Shown here: piece after piece, positions 1 to 8,610 of the stretch
Position numbering within the stretch: position 1 is the stretch's first letter
Layout: each line of letters starts with the position of its first letter
NCBI RefSeq assembly: GCF_018383585.1
Contig: NZ_JAHAMK010000013.1
Span: 46,363 to 110,362 of the forward strand
Origin: Microvirga sp. 3-52
Lineage (GTDB): Bacteria; Pseudomonadota; Alphaproteobacteria; Rhizobiales; Beijerinckiaceae
DNA: 64,000 nt
Direction: 5' to 3'
Translations under genes and position numbers: made by a program
Notes under the pieces: model-generated
Told to the model about the DNA's origin: nothing
Database searches by the model: none
What the model saw: the letters and a program-made list of their open reading frames with translations, nothing else

Positions 1-327
1 CTCATTTGTCACGCCATTCTGAACGCAGAAGAGGGCCTGCCCGATGACGCCAGCAGCGCGCAGCCTATCCAGCGCGGCAAGCGTGTCCTGGGTTTTCATC
101 GTCAGCAGGATGGCATCGTCCGGGCGAAAGTCGATCTCGGTGGGGTCCGATACGCAGGGAAGATGCACGCGTTCGGTCTTCTCCGGAGTGCGCAGGAGCA
201 GTCCATCGGACTGGATAGCCTTGAGGTGGGCGCCGCGAGCAATGCCGATCACCTCTTGTCCCGAGAGCGCCAGGGCCGCAGCCACCGTCCCACCAATTGC
301 TCCGACGCCATAGACAATGATCCGCAT
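1..327 (-). CDS. Ketopantoate reductase family protein (ApbA/PanE-like), 3' end off the window
   Basis: The reverse strand reads 109 in-frame codons from ATG at 327 to the window edge, so only the N-terminal third is visible. It opens with a dinucleotide-binding Rossmann motif, VYGVGAIGGTVAAALALSG (residues 5-23), and continues LLLRTPEK and MKTQDT. These match the N-terminal NADP domain of ketopantoate reductases. Known family members reduce ketopantoate or similar 2-oxo acids with NADPH in the cytoplasm. Lying 99 bp downstream of thuA on the same strand, it may be the last gene of the sugar operon and act on a sugar-derived keto acid rather than in pantothenate synthesis. That role is inference. 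The substrate cannot be told from this fragment. Confidence 0.8.
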   Translation of the reverse strand, partial: MRIIVYGVGAIGGTVAAALALSGQEVIGIARGAHLKAIQSDGLLLRTPEKTERVHLPCVSDPTEIDFRPDDAILLTMKTQDTLAALDRLRAAGVIGQALFCVQNGVTNE

Positions 328-426
328 GATGCTCCTCGCGTGAATGCTGGATGGGAAAGAAAAACGCGTCCACATCCTTAATCGCGATATCGCGCGTCTT
401 CCAGCGTTTCGAACAGGGCGGTGGTA

Positions 427-1071
427 TCAGTCCGGCGCCGCCCACACCATTCCGCGCCTCAGGATGGTGCGCATCTCGGGCACGTCGAACTCCTTCGCCA
501 CATGCCCGAGCGAACTGTAGAACACACGGCCCTGGCCGTGGCGGCGCTTCCAGACGACCGGCATGACGACGCCTTCGATCCAAGGGGCGTGCTCGCCGGA
601 GAATGTGGTCGTGGCGAGAACCTCATTCGAGGGGTCCACATGCATGTAGTACTGTTCGGAATGATAATCAAAGTCGTGGATGCCTTGCATCACCGGGTCG
701 TCCGGCCGGGTGACGGTCACGCGATAGTCTATGATGTTGCCGGGATGGGCCACCCATTGGCCGCCGCACATGAACTGATATTCGACCGCCTCGCGGAAGG
801 CATCGCCCATTCCGCCGTGAAAGCCGGCCAAGCCGGTGCCGTCACGAACGGCTCGGGAAAGGTTGGCGACCTCGTCCTTCTCGATCTTCGACATGGTGTA
901 GATCGGCACGATGAGACTCATCGTGGAGAGCTGAGGGCTGCCAAAGGCGCGGGTCGAGTCTTCAAGATGAACCTGGAAACCCTCGTCCCGCAGCATGTCG
1001 GCGACGATCGCGGCGCATTGCTCCGGCTCGTGGCCTTGCCAGCCGCCCCACACGATAAGTGCTTCTCGCAT
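427..1071 (-). CDS. thuA: ThuA-like domain protein
   Basis: A 214-residue protein of the usual ThuA size. It begins ALIVWGGWQGHEPEQCA and contains GLAGFHGGMGDAF, GGQWVAHPG and a WKRRHGQGRVFYSSLGH segment. These are the hallmarks of the ThuA (trehalose utilisation) family, which has a class-I-glutamine-amidotransferase-like fold. In Sinorhizobium, ThuA works with the dehydrogenase ThuB in oxidative breakdown of trehalose and related disaccharides. Here it follows a Gfo/Idh/MocA gene by 30 bp in the same operon, which supports a role in processing 3-keto sugars. The biochemical activity of the family is poorly defined, so the exact reaction is not claimed. Confidence 0.85.
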   Translation of the reverse strand: MREALIVWGGWQGHEPEQCAAIVADMLRDEGFQVHLEDSTRAFGSPQLSTMSLIVPIYTMSKIEKDEVANLSRAVRDGTGLAGFHGGMGDAFREAVEYQFMCGGQWVAHPGNIIDYRVTVTRPDDPVMQGIHDFDYHSEQYYMHVDPSNEVLATTTFSGEHAPWIEGVVMPVVWKRRHGQGRVFYSSLGHVAKEFDVPEMRTILRRGMVWAAPD

Positions 1072-1101
1072 CGTTCGTTCTTTCTGTCGCTTCGATCGAT
1101 G

Positions 1102-2277
1102 TCAGGCGGCGGACGCCGTCTGCGGCAGGCCCTTCCAGAGGATCGCCGCGTCGGCATCTTCAAGAATGGCCGGCCGTTCAAGGCTTGTCGTGATCGCCCG
1201 AGGCTGCCCGGTCGCCGCTCCTTCGAGGATGCTGTGCATCACCTCGAGAACGTGCAGGCCCAGGCGACCGCTGGAGCGGTGCGGGGTCCCGTTCAGAACA
1301 GCGCTGGCGAGGTCTGCGAGGCCGAGTGCGCGATAATTCGCCTTGTTCGGAACATCGGGAGCCCAATTGGGCGAGCGCCAGTTGGGAGATCCCAGCGGCA
1401 TCTCGCCCGAATCGACGGCGCGCCAATCGCCGCCGCGCTCGGTGATCTCCACATGGCCTCCGAAGAAATTCGGGTCCGGCACCCGCAGCGATCCTTCCGA
1501 GCCGTAGATCTCGATGGCCGGATGGCTGTGCTTCCACACGTCCCAGCTCATGCAGAAGGTGACCTGCGCGCCGGAGGCGAATTCGAGCAGGGACATCACG
1601 TGGGTCGGCGTTTCGACCGCGATCCGGTGACCTTTGCGCGGTGATTCGGACGTCACGATGCGCTCGGGAAACCCGATCCTCGACATGGCGAAGACGCGCC
1701 GGACAGGGCCGATCAGGTTGACGAGGGTGCTCAGGTAATACGGCGCCATGTCGAGGATCGGGCCCCCGCCGGGTTTGAAGAAGAATTCCGGGTCCGGATG
1801 CCAGTGCTCCATGCCGTGCGACATGAGGAACGCCGTGCCGGACAGAATGTGCCCGATCTTGCCATCGTCGACGAGGTTGCGGGCCAGGCGCCCGCCGGCG
1901 CCGAGGAAGGTATCCGGGGCGCTGCCGAGGTGAAGGCCGCGGGCTTCCGCCTTGTCCACGAGCCTGCGTCCCTGCTCGAAATCGACCGCGAGGGGCTTTT
2001 CCGAGAAGACGTGCTTGCCAGCGCTCAGTGCCGCGAGCGACACGCCGAAATGGGCAGCCGGGACAGTGAGGTTGACCACGAGGTCGATATCCTCGCGGGC
2101 GAGAAGCTCATCGACGGACAGGGCCTCGATGCCGTGGCGGCTCGCCTGCGCCTGCGCCACCTCCGGCTTCATGTCCGCGCAGGCGCGAAGGGTGAGGCCG
2201 CGATATGCGGGGATGTTCTGGAGATAGATGCCCGAGATGTTGCCGCATCCGATGATGCCGACGTTGAGGGAGTTCAT
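1102..2277 (-). CDS. Gfo/Idh/MocA family sugar dehydrogenase
   Basis: A 391-residue NAD(P)-dependent oxidoreductase. The N-terminal Rossmann domain starts NVGIIGCGNISGIYLQNIP. The EKP motif (GKHVFSEKPLAV, about residues 92-103) is the conserved lysine-bearing cofactor and catalytic loop of the family. A C-terminal alpha/beta domain follows, with GGGPILDMAPYY. The reading frame stays open upstream, but the ATG at 2277 places the Rossmann motif at residue 5 as expected for the family. It lies 5 bp downstream of the TIM-barrel gene, so the two are probably translationally coupled. The likely role is oxidation of a sugar hydroxyl (for example to a 3-keto sugar). The substrate is unknown. Confidence 0.88.
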   Translation of the reverse strand: MNSLNVGIIGCGNISGIYLQNIPAYRGLTLRACADMKPEVAQAQASRHGIEALSVDELLAREDIDLVVNLTVPAAHFGVSLAALSAGKHVFSEKPLAVDFEQGRRLVDKAEARGLHLGSAPDTFLGAGGRLARNLVDDGKIGHILSGTAFLMSHGMEHWHPDPEFFFKPGGGPILDMAPYYLSTLVNLIGPVRRVFAMSRIGFPERIVTSESPRKGHRIAVETPTHVMSLLEFASGAQVTFCMSWDVWKHSHPAIEIYGSEGSLRVPDPNFFGGHVEITERGGDWRAVDSGEMPLGSPNWRSPNWAPDVPNKANYRALGLADLASAVLNGTPHRSSGRLGLHVLEVMHSILEGAATGQPRAITTSLERPAILEDADAAILWKGLPQTASAA

Positions 2278-2282
2278 GATCC

Positions 2283-3050
2283 TTAGTCCTCGATTGTGCG
2301 CAGGTAGGCGAAGCTGTTGCGGGCCGTCTGAGCCGGGTTTGCCGGCTTGTCGTGCTCGACCACCATCCATTCGGCGCCAGCCTCGCGGCAGACGCGCCAG
2401 AGGTCGCGCCAGTTCAGGGTGCCCGCACCGACATCGGCCCAGCCGTCCTGATCTTCGTTCTGTCCTTCTGGCGCGATGTCCTTCACGTGTGCGGCCGTGA
2501 CCCTGCTGCGGTAGCGGTCGATCCATTCCTTGGGATCGGCATTGCCGCGCACGAGCCAGGCCACGTCGACCTGCCAGGTGAGGTGGCTCGAACCGGCGGC
2601 CTCGAAGATCAGCTCGAGCGCGGTCTTCGCCCCGTCCTTTGGCTTCAGCTCCCAATGGTGGTTGTGATAGCCGAGACGGATTCCCTTCTGCTGGAAGCGC
2701 TCTGCGATCTGCCCGAGGTCACGGCCGAGAGAACGCCAGCCATCGGCCGCCATGTCGCGATCTTCGGGCGGAACGGCCGGCATGTAGAGATGTGTGAGGC
2801 CGAGCGTGTTGCAGGCGTCCACGATCGCATCGGGCTTCTCGCGCAGAGCCGCCATGCTGACATGGCTGGACGAGGCCCGGAGGCTCCGCGCATCGAGCTT
2901 CGCGCGGACCTCCGCTGCCTTGTCGAGATGGGAGCCGACGGTTTCCACATAGCGGTAGCCGGCGTCAGCGACCGTATCGAGAATCAGATCGAGATCCTCC
3001 AGGGATCTCAGTGTGTAGAGTTGAATGGAAAGAATATCCGTGACGCTCAT
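2283..3050 (-). CDS. Sugar phosphate isomerase/epimerase family TIM-barrel protein
   Basis: A 255-residue protein beginning MSVTDILSIQLYTLRSLEDL. It has the features of the xylose-isomerase-like TIM-barrel (AP endonuclease 2) superfamily: YRYVETVG, LGYHNHHWELKP, WQVDVAWLVRGNADP and HVKDIAPEG. Conserved E, D and H residues at the strand ends form the metal site in this family. ATG at 3050 was preferred over one 30 bp upstream because a GAGGAT ribosome-binding site lies just before it. It stands between the transporter ATPase and a Gfo/Idh/MocA gene, as in many YcjR-type carbohydrate operons. There it would epimerise or isomerise the oxidised sugar (inference). Confidence 0.85.
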   Translation of the reverse strand: MSVTDILSIQLYTLRSLEDLDLILDTVADAGYRYVETVGSHLDKAAEVRAKLDARSLRASSSHVSMAALREKPDAIVDACNTLGLTHLYMPAVPPEDRDMAADGWRSLGRDLGQIAERFQQKGIRLGYHNHHWELKPKDGAKTALELIFEAAGSSHLTWQVDVAWLVRGNADPKEWIDRYRSRVTAAHVKDIAPEGQNEDQDGWADVGAGTLNWRDLWRVCREAGAEWMVVEHDKPANPAQTARNSFAYLRTIED

Positions 3051-3120
3051 GGGATCCTCAAGGTTCTTGACGGCAGGCACGACAGACCGTGCGGCGAGGT
3101 TTGTCGCGATAATGGTGCGG

Positions 3121-4200
3121 TTACAGGCGTTCGCCGGATTCGGCCGAAAAGAGCGAGACCTCCGTGGAGGTGAGGTGAAGCGTCAGGTTCTCGCCTGGTG
3201 CGGCCTTGCGGCTGCCGCTGGTGCGCACCTGGACCGAGCCGCCGCCGTCGCTGCACCAGATCACGGTGTCGGCGCCCATCGGTTCCACAATGTCGACCTT
3301 GAAGCCTGGCCAAATGCCATTACCCGCAATCTCAAGATGCTCCGGACGAACGCCAAGCACGACCTCCTGCCCGGCAGACGGTGTGGTGGCAAAGGGGTAC
3401 CCGGCGAGCGACAGACGGCGATCACCGGCAAGAAAGCTCAAGCCCTCTCCGGTATTCTCGAGCCGGCCCTTGATGAAGTTCATCTGCGGCGAGCCGACGA
3501 ATCCTGCGACGAACAGGTTGGCTGGGCGGTGATAGATCTCGTCGGGGGTGCCGATCTGCTGGATCTTCTGCTCCTTCATGACCACGATCCGGTCGGCGAG
3601 CGTCATGGCTTCGATCTGATCGTGGGTGACGTAGACCATCGTGGTCTTCCCGAGCCGGGCATGCAGCCGCTTGATCTCGACCCGGAGTTCGTTCCGCAGC
3701 TTGGCATCCAGGTTGGAAAGCGGCTCGTCGAACAGGAAGACGGCGGCGTCGCGCACCAGGGCACGACCGATCGCGACACGCTGGCGCTGGCCGCCGGATA
3801 GCTGATCAGGGCGCCGGTTGAGGAGGGGCGTGATCTGCAAGAGTTCCGCCGCTCTGGCGACGCGCTTCTCGATCTCGGGCTTCGGGGTCTTCGCCATTTT
3901 CAGGCCGAAGGACATGTTCTCCCGCACACTCATGCGCGGGTACAGGGCGTAGGACTGGAACACCATGGCGATGCCACGGTCCTTGGGCTCCTCCCAGGTG
4001 ACATTCTTGCCGTTGATCCAGATCTGCCCCTCAGCCACGTCGAGCAGGCCTGCGATGGCATTGAGCAGGGTGGACTTGCCGCAGCCCGAAGGACCGAGCA
4101 GCACGATGAACTCGCCTTCCTGAATATCGAGGGAGAGGCCATCGAAGACATGGACTGCTTCGAAAGCCACGCTTACATCACGCACGGAAACGGTCGACAT
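3121..4200 (-). CDS. Sugar ABC transporter ATP-binding protein (MalK/UgpC family)
   Basis: A 359-residue ATPase that powers sugar import. Walker A GPSGCGKST is at residues 36-44, the signature LSGGQRQRV is near 134, and Walker B with D-loop, VFLFDEPLSNLD, is near 154. The H-loop region is VTHDQIEAMTLADR. After about residue 235 there is a C-terminal TOBE/regulatory domain typical of MalK-type (CUT1) transporters. The gene starts 3 bp after the stop of the second permease, so the subunits are co-translated. Nothing is missing relative to the family. Such ATPases are often shared between several CUT1 systems. Confidence 0.93.
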   Translation of the reverse strand: MSTVSVRDVSVAFEAVHVFDGLSLDIQEGEFIVLLGPSGCGKSTLLNAIAGLLDVAEGQIWINGKNVTWEEPKDRGIAMVFQSYALYPRMSVRENMSFGLKMAKTPKPEIEKRVARAAELLQITPLLNRRPDQLSGGQRQRVAIGRALVRDAAVFLFDEPLSNLDAKLRNELRVEIKRLHARLGKTTMVYVTHDQIEAMTLADRIVVMKEQKIQQIGTPDEIYHRPANLFVAGFVGSPQMNFIKGRLENTGEGLSFLAGDRRLSLAGYPFATTPSAGQEVVLGVRPEHLEIAGNGIWPGFKVDIVEPMGADTVIWCSDGGGSVQVRTSGSRKAAPGENLTLHLTSTEVSLFSAESGERL

Positions 4201-4203
4201 GCC

Positions 4204-5088
4204 TTATCCCTTCACAGCGCCGGCGGCGATGCCGCGGACGAACCACCGACCGGACACGAAATAGACGACGAGCGGAACGAGCGCGGCGAGCATGGTGGCT
4301 GCCATGTCGACATTGTAGGCGCGCTCGCCCTGCGTCGAGTTCACGATGTTGTTGAGCTGCACGGTCATGGGCAGGTTCTGGCGGCCGGCGAAAGTGAGCC
4401 CGAAGATGAAATCGTTCCAGATGCCGGTGACCTGCAGGATCGCCGCGACCACGATGATGGGCGTCGACATGGGCAGGATGACGCGGAAGAAGATCGACCA
4501 GAACCCGCCACCGTCGATGCGCGCCGCCTTGAACAGCTCGAGCGGCAGACCCGCATAATAGTTGCGGAACAGGAGCGTCATGGTGGGCAGGCCGAAGATC
4601 ACATGCACGAGGACGATGCAGAGCAGTGAATTGTAAACCCCGGTCAGCGAGAAGATGCGCACCAGGGGATAGAGAAAGACCTGGTAGGGGATGAAGGCGC
4701 CGAGCAGCAGGATGCCGAACATGACGTTGGCGCCTTTGACGCGCCAGAACGACAGGGCGTAGCCGTTGACGGCGCCTGCAATGATCGAGAGGATCACTGA
4801 AGGGATGAGGATCCGCACAGAATTCCAGAAGCCAACGCTGATGCCGTTGCACTCGAGCCCGGTGCAGGCCGAAGACCAAGCTTTGATCCAGGCATCGAAG
4901 GTCATGGCGGCCGGCAAGGCGAGGATGTTGCCGAGCCGGATCTCCTCCATGGGCTTGAGCGAGGTCACGATCATGATCCAGAGCGGCAGCAGGAAGAACA
5001 GGGCCGACGTCGCCAGGAAGGCATAGACGCCGATGCGACCAATGGTGAGGCGGCGGGGGCGGCGGCCCTGCGGCTCGGCAGCGCTCAT
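4204..5088 (-). CDS. Sugar ABC transporter permease (MalG type)
   Basis: A 294-residue inner-membrane protein with six predicted hydrophobic segments, for example ATSALFFLLPLWIMIVTSL. The EAA loop near the C-terminal third (LELFKAARIDGGGFWSIFF) docks the ATPase in MalG-type permeases. The ATG at 5088 overlaps the stop of the upstream permease by 4 bp (ATGA), which decides the start over longer frames and implies translational coupling. With its partner it forms the channel of a CUT1 carbohydrate importer. Confidence 0.92.
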   Translation of the reverse strand: MSAAEPQGRRPRRLTIGRIGVYAFLATSALFFLLPLWIMIVTSLKPMEEIRLGNILALPAAMTFDAWIKAWSSACTGLECNGISVGFWNSVRILIPSVILSIIAGAVNGYALSFWRVKGANVMFGILLLGAFIPYQVFLYPLVRIFSLTGVYNSLLCIVLVHVIFGLPTMTLLFRNYYAGLPLELFKAARIDGGGFWSIFFRVILPMSTPIIVVAAILQVTGIWNDFIFGLTFAGRQNLPMTVQLNNIVNSTQGERAYNVDMAATMLAALVPLVVYFVSGRWFVRGIAAGAVKG

Positions 5089-6020
5089 GCATGACTCCCT
5101 TGCGGACGGACGTAGCGAACATAGACCCACGGTGCCAGCACGATCACGACTGTGATCAGCATGATCGTCGCGGCGGCCGTTCCGAGGCCGATGTTGTTGC
5201 GCTCGAACAGGTGATCCATGACGAACTTCGCCGGCACTTCGGTGGCGATGCCCGGACCGCCGAGGGTCATGGCGACCACGAGGTCGTAGAGCTTCACGAC
5301 GCCGGTCGCGAGCAGCACGACTGCCGTGACCACCATCGGCCGGAGCAGAGGGAGAACGACGGAGGTATAGACGCGCCATGTCGGGATGCCGTCGATCTTG
5401 GCCGCCTTCCAAAGATCCTTGTCCACGCCGCGCAGGCCGGCGAGCAGGATAGCCATGGTGAGGCCGGAGCCGTGCCAGAGGCCCGCGATGACAATGGTGT
5501 AGATCGCCATCCTCTGGTTCACGATCCAGTCGAAGGTGAAGGTTTCGAAACCCATGTCGCGCACGAGCTTCTGCAGGCCGAGGCCAGGATTGAGGAACCA
5601 TTGCCACGCGACGCCGGTGACAACGAACGACATCGAGAACGGGTAGAGAAAGATGGTGCGGAAAATACCTTCGCCACGTACGTTCTGGTCGATGAACACG
5701 GCGAGCAGGAAGCCGATGATGAGGCAGCCGGAGATGAACAGGGAGCCGAAAATGAAAATGTTCTCGGCCGACGTCACGAAGCGGTCATTGGCGAAGAGGC
5801 GGGTGTATTGCGTCACGCCGAACCAGTCGAGCTTGGGCAGGAGGGTCGAGCTCGTAAACGAAAGCCGCACGGTCCAGAGCATGCAGCCAATATAGACCAC
5901 GAGAACGATGAGCGCGGTCGGCAGGAGGGCAATGGCCGCGGGCAGGCGTGTCCGCATGCGGCGTCGGGTCTTCGTGGCGCTCGGGCTGACACTGGGAGCG
6001 CGGATCGAGATGGTTTCCAC
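5085..6020 (-). CDS. Sugar ABC transporter permease (MalF type)
   Basis: A 311-residue polytopic membrane protein with about six transmembrane segments. The first is at residues 27-50 (AIALLPTALIVLVVYIGCML). The EAA-type loop DKDLWKAAKIDGIPTWR lies near residue 205. These are features of MalF-like CUT1 permeases. It is upstream of and overlaps the MalG-type gene by 4 bp. A 79-bp gap separates it from the binding-protein gene, where translation may be reinitiated or the mRNA processed so that the binding protein is made in excess (inference). Confidence 0.92.
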   Translation of the reverse strand: METISIRAPSVSPSATKTRRRMRTRLPAAIALLPTALIVLVVYIGCMLWTVRLSFTSSTLLPKLDWFGVTQYTRLFANDRFVTSAENIFIFGSLFISGCLIIGFLLAVFIDQNVRGEGIFRTIFLYPFSMSFVVTGVAWQWFLNPGLGLQKLVRDMGFETFTFDWIVNQRMAIYTIVIAGLWHGSGLTMAILLAGLRGVDKDLWKAAKIDGIPTWRVYTSVVLPLLRPMVVTAVVLLATGVVKLYDLVVAMTLGGPGIATEVPAKFVMDHLFERNNIGLGTAAATIMLITVVIVLAPWVYVRYVRPQGSHA

Positions 6021-6099
6021 CAGACAGGCTCCATTGAGAGTGGTTCAAAACCCGGCAAGGGTGGGTACCTCACCCCGCTTCAACGGGGCGAGGCAGGCC

Positions 6100-7338
6100 T
6101 CAGGTTGCGTCCCGCATGGCATTGGTCACCTTCTCGATGAAGGTATCGACCGTCATGGTCGGCGTGTTCCAGTATTGCGTGACCGCATCTTGGATAGCGC
6201 CTTGGAAGTTTGGTGTGGTGAGCATTTCCATCGACTCGACCTGATTGGCGGGATCCTTCAGCACCGCACTGGATCTCTGGGCACAGATGTCCATGGAGGA
6301 GACATCCACATCCATGCGCACCGGGATCGAGCCCTTCTTCATGTTGAAGGCGAGCTGGGTCGCCGGGTCGAGAAGGACTTCGATCAGCTTGTCCTGGGTC
6401 GCAAGCGCTGCCTTGTCCTTGGTCGTCGGGAAGACGAACACGTCGCCGCCGATCACTTCCTTCGGGCTGTCGCCCACGAGGGTGCAGCCGTATTCCTTGC
6501 CGGGCGTCTGGCCCGCCGCCGTGAACTCGCCCTTGGCCCAATCGCCATTGAAGTGCATGGCCGCCTTGTTGGTGATCACGAGGGCGGTGGCGTCGTTCCA
6601 GTTGCGCCCGGGGCTGCCGGGGTCGACGAGGCCGCGCATCTTGCCGAAGAGCTCGACGGATTGCTTGAACTTCGGGTCCTTGAGCACGTCCGGCTTACGG
6701 ACACCGTAGAACTGACGGAACATGTCGGCGCCGCCAGTGCCGACGAGCACGGCCCGGAACAGGTTGTGTTCCCAGGTCGGCTGGCCGCCGAGGGCGATCG
6801 GGATGACGCCTTTGGCCTTGAGCTTTTCTCCGGTCTCGATCAGTTCAGGGAAAGTCTTCGGCGGCTGAAGGCCTGCATCGGCGAAGATCTTGGTGTTGTA
6901 GAACATCCAGTTCTGGCCGTGAATATTGACCGGAACCGCATAGAATTTGCCATTGCGCACAGTCGCATCGACGATGGGCTTCGGCATGATCTCGCGCCAC
7001 TTGCCGGCTTTCGCCTGTGCATCCACGTCGCGCAAGAGATCATTGCTGACCAGTTCATCGAATTGCTTGCCGGTATTGAACTGCATCATGGTTGGGGGAT
7101 TGCCGCCCACCATCCGGTTGATGCCGGCCGTACGGGCGTTGACGCCACCCGCAATGGCATTGTCGACCCAGGTTCCGCCGGCCTTCGTGAACTGATCGGC
7201 GAACACTCGTACAGAGGCGGATTCACCAGCCGACGTCCACCAATGCAGAACCTCGGCCTTCTGCTGTGCGAATGCTCCAGTGCTGCAGACAAGGGCAACA
7301 GAAAGGGTATACGCGGAAACGCGTGTCTTCATACTCAT
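6100..7338 (-). CDS. Periplasmic sugar-binding protein of ABC transporter (family 1)
   Basis: A 412-residue exported protein. A Sec signal peptide covers about residues 1-24, ending in the cleavage motif AFA before QQKAEVLHWWTS. The mature part has the extracellular solute-binding family 1 pattern: VLHWWTSAGE, GGNPPTMMQFNTG, a VNIHGQNWMFYNTK strand and HFNGDWAKGE. It captures the sugar and delivers it to the permeases encoded just downstream. A GGGAGG ribosome-binding site precedes ATG 7338, and the palindrome at 7369-7382 lies 31 bp upstream of the start. It is first in the operon, as usual for CUT1 systems. Ligand not known; an alpha-disaccharide would fit the thuA context. Confidence 0.92.
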   Translation of the reverse strand: MSMKTRVSAYTLSVALVCSTGAFAQQKAEVLHWWTSAGESASVRVFADQFTKAGGTWVDNAIAGGVNARTAGINRMVGGNPPTMMQFNTGKQFDELVSNDLLRDVDAQAKAGKWREIMPKPIVDATVRNGKFYAVPVNIHGQNWMFYNTKIFADAGLQPPKTFPELIETGEKLKAKGVIPIALGGQPTWEHNLFRAVLVGTGGADMFRQFYGVRKPDVLKDPKFKQSVELFGKMRGLVDPGSPGRNWNDATALVITNKAAMHFNGDWAKGEFTAAGQTPGKEYGCTLVGDSPKEVIGGDVFVFPTTKDKAALATQDKLIEVLLDPATQLAFNMKKGSIPVRMDVDVSSMDICAQRSSAVLKDPANQVESMEMLTTPNFQGAIQDAVTQYWNTPTMTVDTFIEKVTNAMRDAT

Positions 7339-7368
7339 GGCTTCCTCCCAGAAGCGTTTATCGACTTT

Positions 7369-7382
7369 TGTAATCGATTACA
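7369..7382. promoter_or_regulatory. Probable LacI-family operator
   Basis: TGTAATCGATTACA is a perfect 14-bp palindrome with a central CG, the layout of operators bound by LacI/GalR-type dimers. It lies between the divergent sugar-uptake operon and the LacI-type gene, 31 bp upstream of the binding-protein start. Repression of the transporter by the neighbouring regulator is inferred. Confidence 0.75.
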
Positions 7383-7495
7383 TCTTGAGATATAGGTTGT
7401 ATGCGCTTTTTAGATTAGTCAAGACACTAGTTGAGGTAAGTTGTTTCTTATGAGAGAAGGTAACATATCTTGCTGAGGGGCCAGAGGTAACCTGC

Positions 7496-8566
7496 ATGAG
7501 CCGGAAAAGGTGGCGCTCCGTGAAGGACATACGCATCGCCGATGTGGCTCGACTTGCCGGGGTATCGACGGCGACCGTCAGTCGCGTTCTGTCCGAACCG
7601 GGGAAGGTGAGGCAGAAAACGCACGACCTTGTGATGGAGGCGGTGCGACGCAGCGGCTACATACCCAACAGCACGGCTCAAAAGCTGCGCACCCGTCGCA
7701 CCATGAACGTGCTGGTGGTGGCGCCACGGCTGACCAACCCGGTCTTTGCCGAGATTCTCCGCGGCGTCGACGATGAGTTGACGCAGTCGGGCTACGGAAT
7801 CATCATCGGCAATCTGGACAACCGCAGGGAGCGCGAGGCGCGCTATGTCGATCTCGCCCTGTCGCGCCAAGTGGATGGTGTTCTTCTGCTGACGGGTTAT
7901 ATTCCCGAGAATGGCAGCCGCGATATGCGGGAGTCCGGGCTTCCGATCGTTGCCATGTGTGCTGCCATCGATGATGACAAGATCCCGAAGGTGGTCGTTC
8001 AGGATCGTGAGGCCGCCCAGAAGGCTGTGGAATATCTCACCCAGCTCGGGCATCGCAGATTCGGCTACATTTCCGGTACGGCAAGTTCGATCATCGAGCA
8101 CGAGCGGTTTCGGGGCTTCCTGGAGGGAATCGCTGCTGCCGGCTTCAGCCGGGACGACTTCGTGCGTTGGGAGGGGTCTTTCGTGTTCTCGACCGGCGTT
8201 GCCGCTGCCGAATCCTTCCTGAAGATGAAGGATCGCCCTACCGGAATTTTCGCCGCCTGCGATGAGAGTGCCATCGGCTTCATCAAACGCGTCCGGAGGG
8301 AGCGAATCCGCGTTCCGCAGGATGTTTCGGTCATCGGATTCGACGGAATCGAATTCGCCGATTACACCGAACCGACGCTCACCACGTTCCGGCAGCCCTT
8401 GCATGAACTGGGGCGCGTAGGCGCCGACGTTCTCATGAAGCTGATCCGGAAAGACATGAAGCCTGAAGATTGGAATGTCCGGCTGCCGCTGACCCTCCTG
8501 GAGCGCGAGACGACCGGGCCGGTTCTGCATAAGGATTACAAATCCCTGCGGCGATCCACGATTTGA
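7496..8566 (+). CDS. LacI family transcriptional regulator
   Basis: A 356-residue repressor. The N-terminal helix-turn-helix is at residues 14-33 (IADVARLAGVSTATVSRVLS), followed by a hinge helix (YIPNSTAQKLRTRRT). The rest is a periplasmic-binding-protein-like ligand domain, for example GTASSIIEHERFRGF and DVSVIGFDGIEFADY. ATG at 7496 has an AGAGG ribosome-binding site about 10 bp upstream; an internal GTG at codon 9 is a possible alternative. It is divergent from the transport operon and 44 bp upstream of a Gfo/Idh/MocA gene. It probably controls both units through the palindrome at 7369-7382, with the transported sugar or a metabolite as inducer. Confidence 0.93.
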   Translation: MSRKRWRSVKDIRIADVARLAGVSTATVSRVLSEPGKVRQKTHDLVMEAVRRSGYIPNSTAQKLRTRRTMNVLVVAPRLTNPVFAEILRGVDDELTQSGYGIIIGNLDNRREREARYVDLALSRQVDGVLLLTGYIPENGSRDMRESGLPIVAMCAAIDDDKIPKVVVQDREAAQKAVEYLTQLGHRRFGYISGTASSIIEHERFRGFLEGIAAAGFSRDDFVRWEGSFVFSTGVAAAESFLKMKDRPTGIFAACDESAIGFIKRVRRERIRVPQDVSVIGFDGIEFADYTEPTLTTFRQPLHELGRVGADVLMKLIRKDMKPEDWNVRLPLTLLERETTGPVLHKDYKSLRRSTI

Positions 8567-8610
8567 GATTGCAGCACCATCGACAGCTCGCGAAACTTGA
8601 GGAGAACGCC

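Noticed and set aside
421..1644. Long plus-strand ORF of 407 codons
   Set aside because: It lies opposite thuA and the Gfo/Idh/MocA gene, has histidine/arginine-rich composition typical of an antisense shadow, and shows no family motif.
4178..5122. Minus-strand 314-codon ORF overlapping the MalG-type gene in another frame
   Set aside because: Arg/His/Pro-rich shadow of the permease gene; no transmembrane pattern.
5091..6140. Plus-strand ORF of 349 codons, rich in Asp, Glu and His
   Set aside because: Antisense to the MalF-type permease; composition is that of a complement of hydrophobic codons.
5908..7395. Plus-strand ORF of 495 codons
   Set aside because: Antisense to the sugar-binding-protein gene, whose signal peptide and family motifs are clear. 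High-GC third positions keep the opposite strand open.
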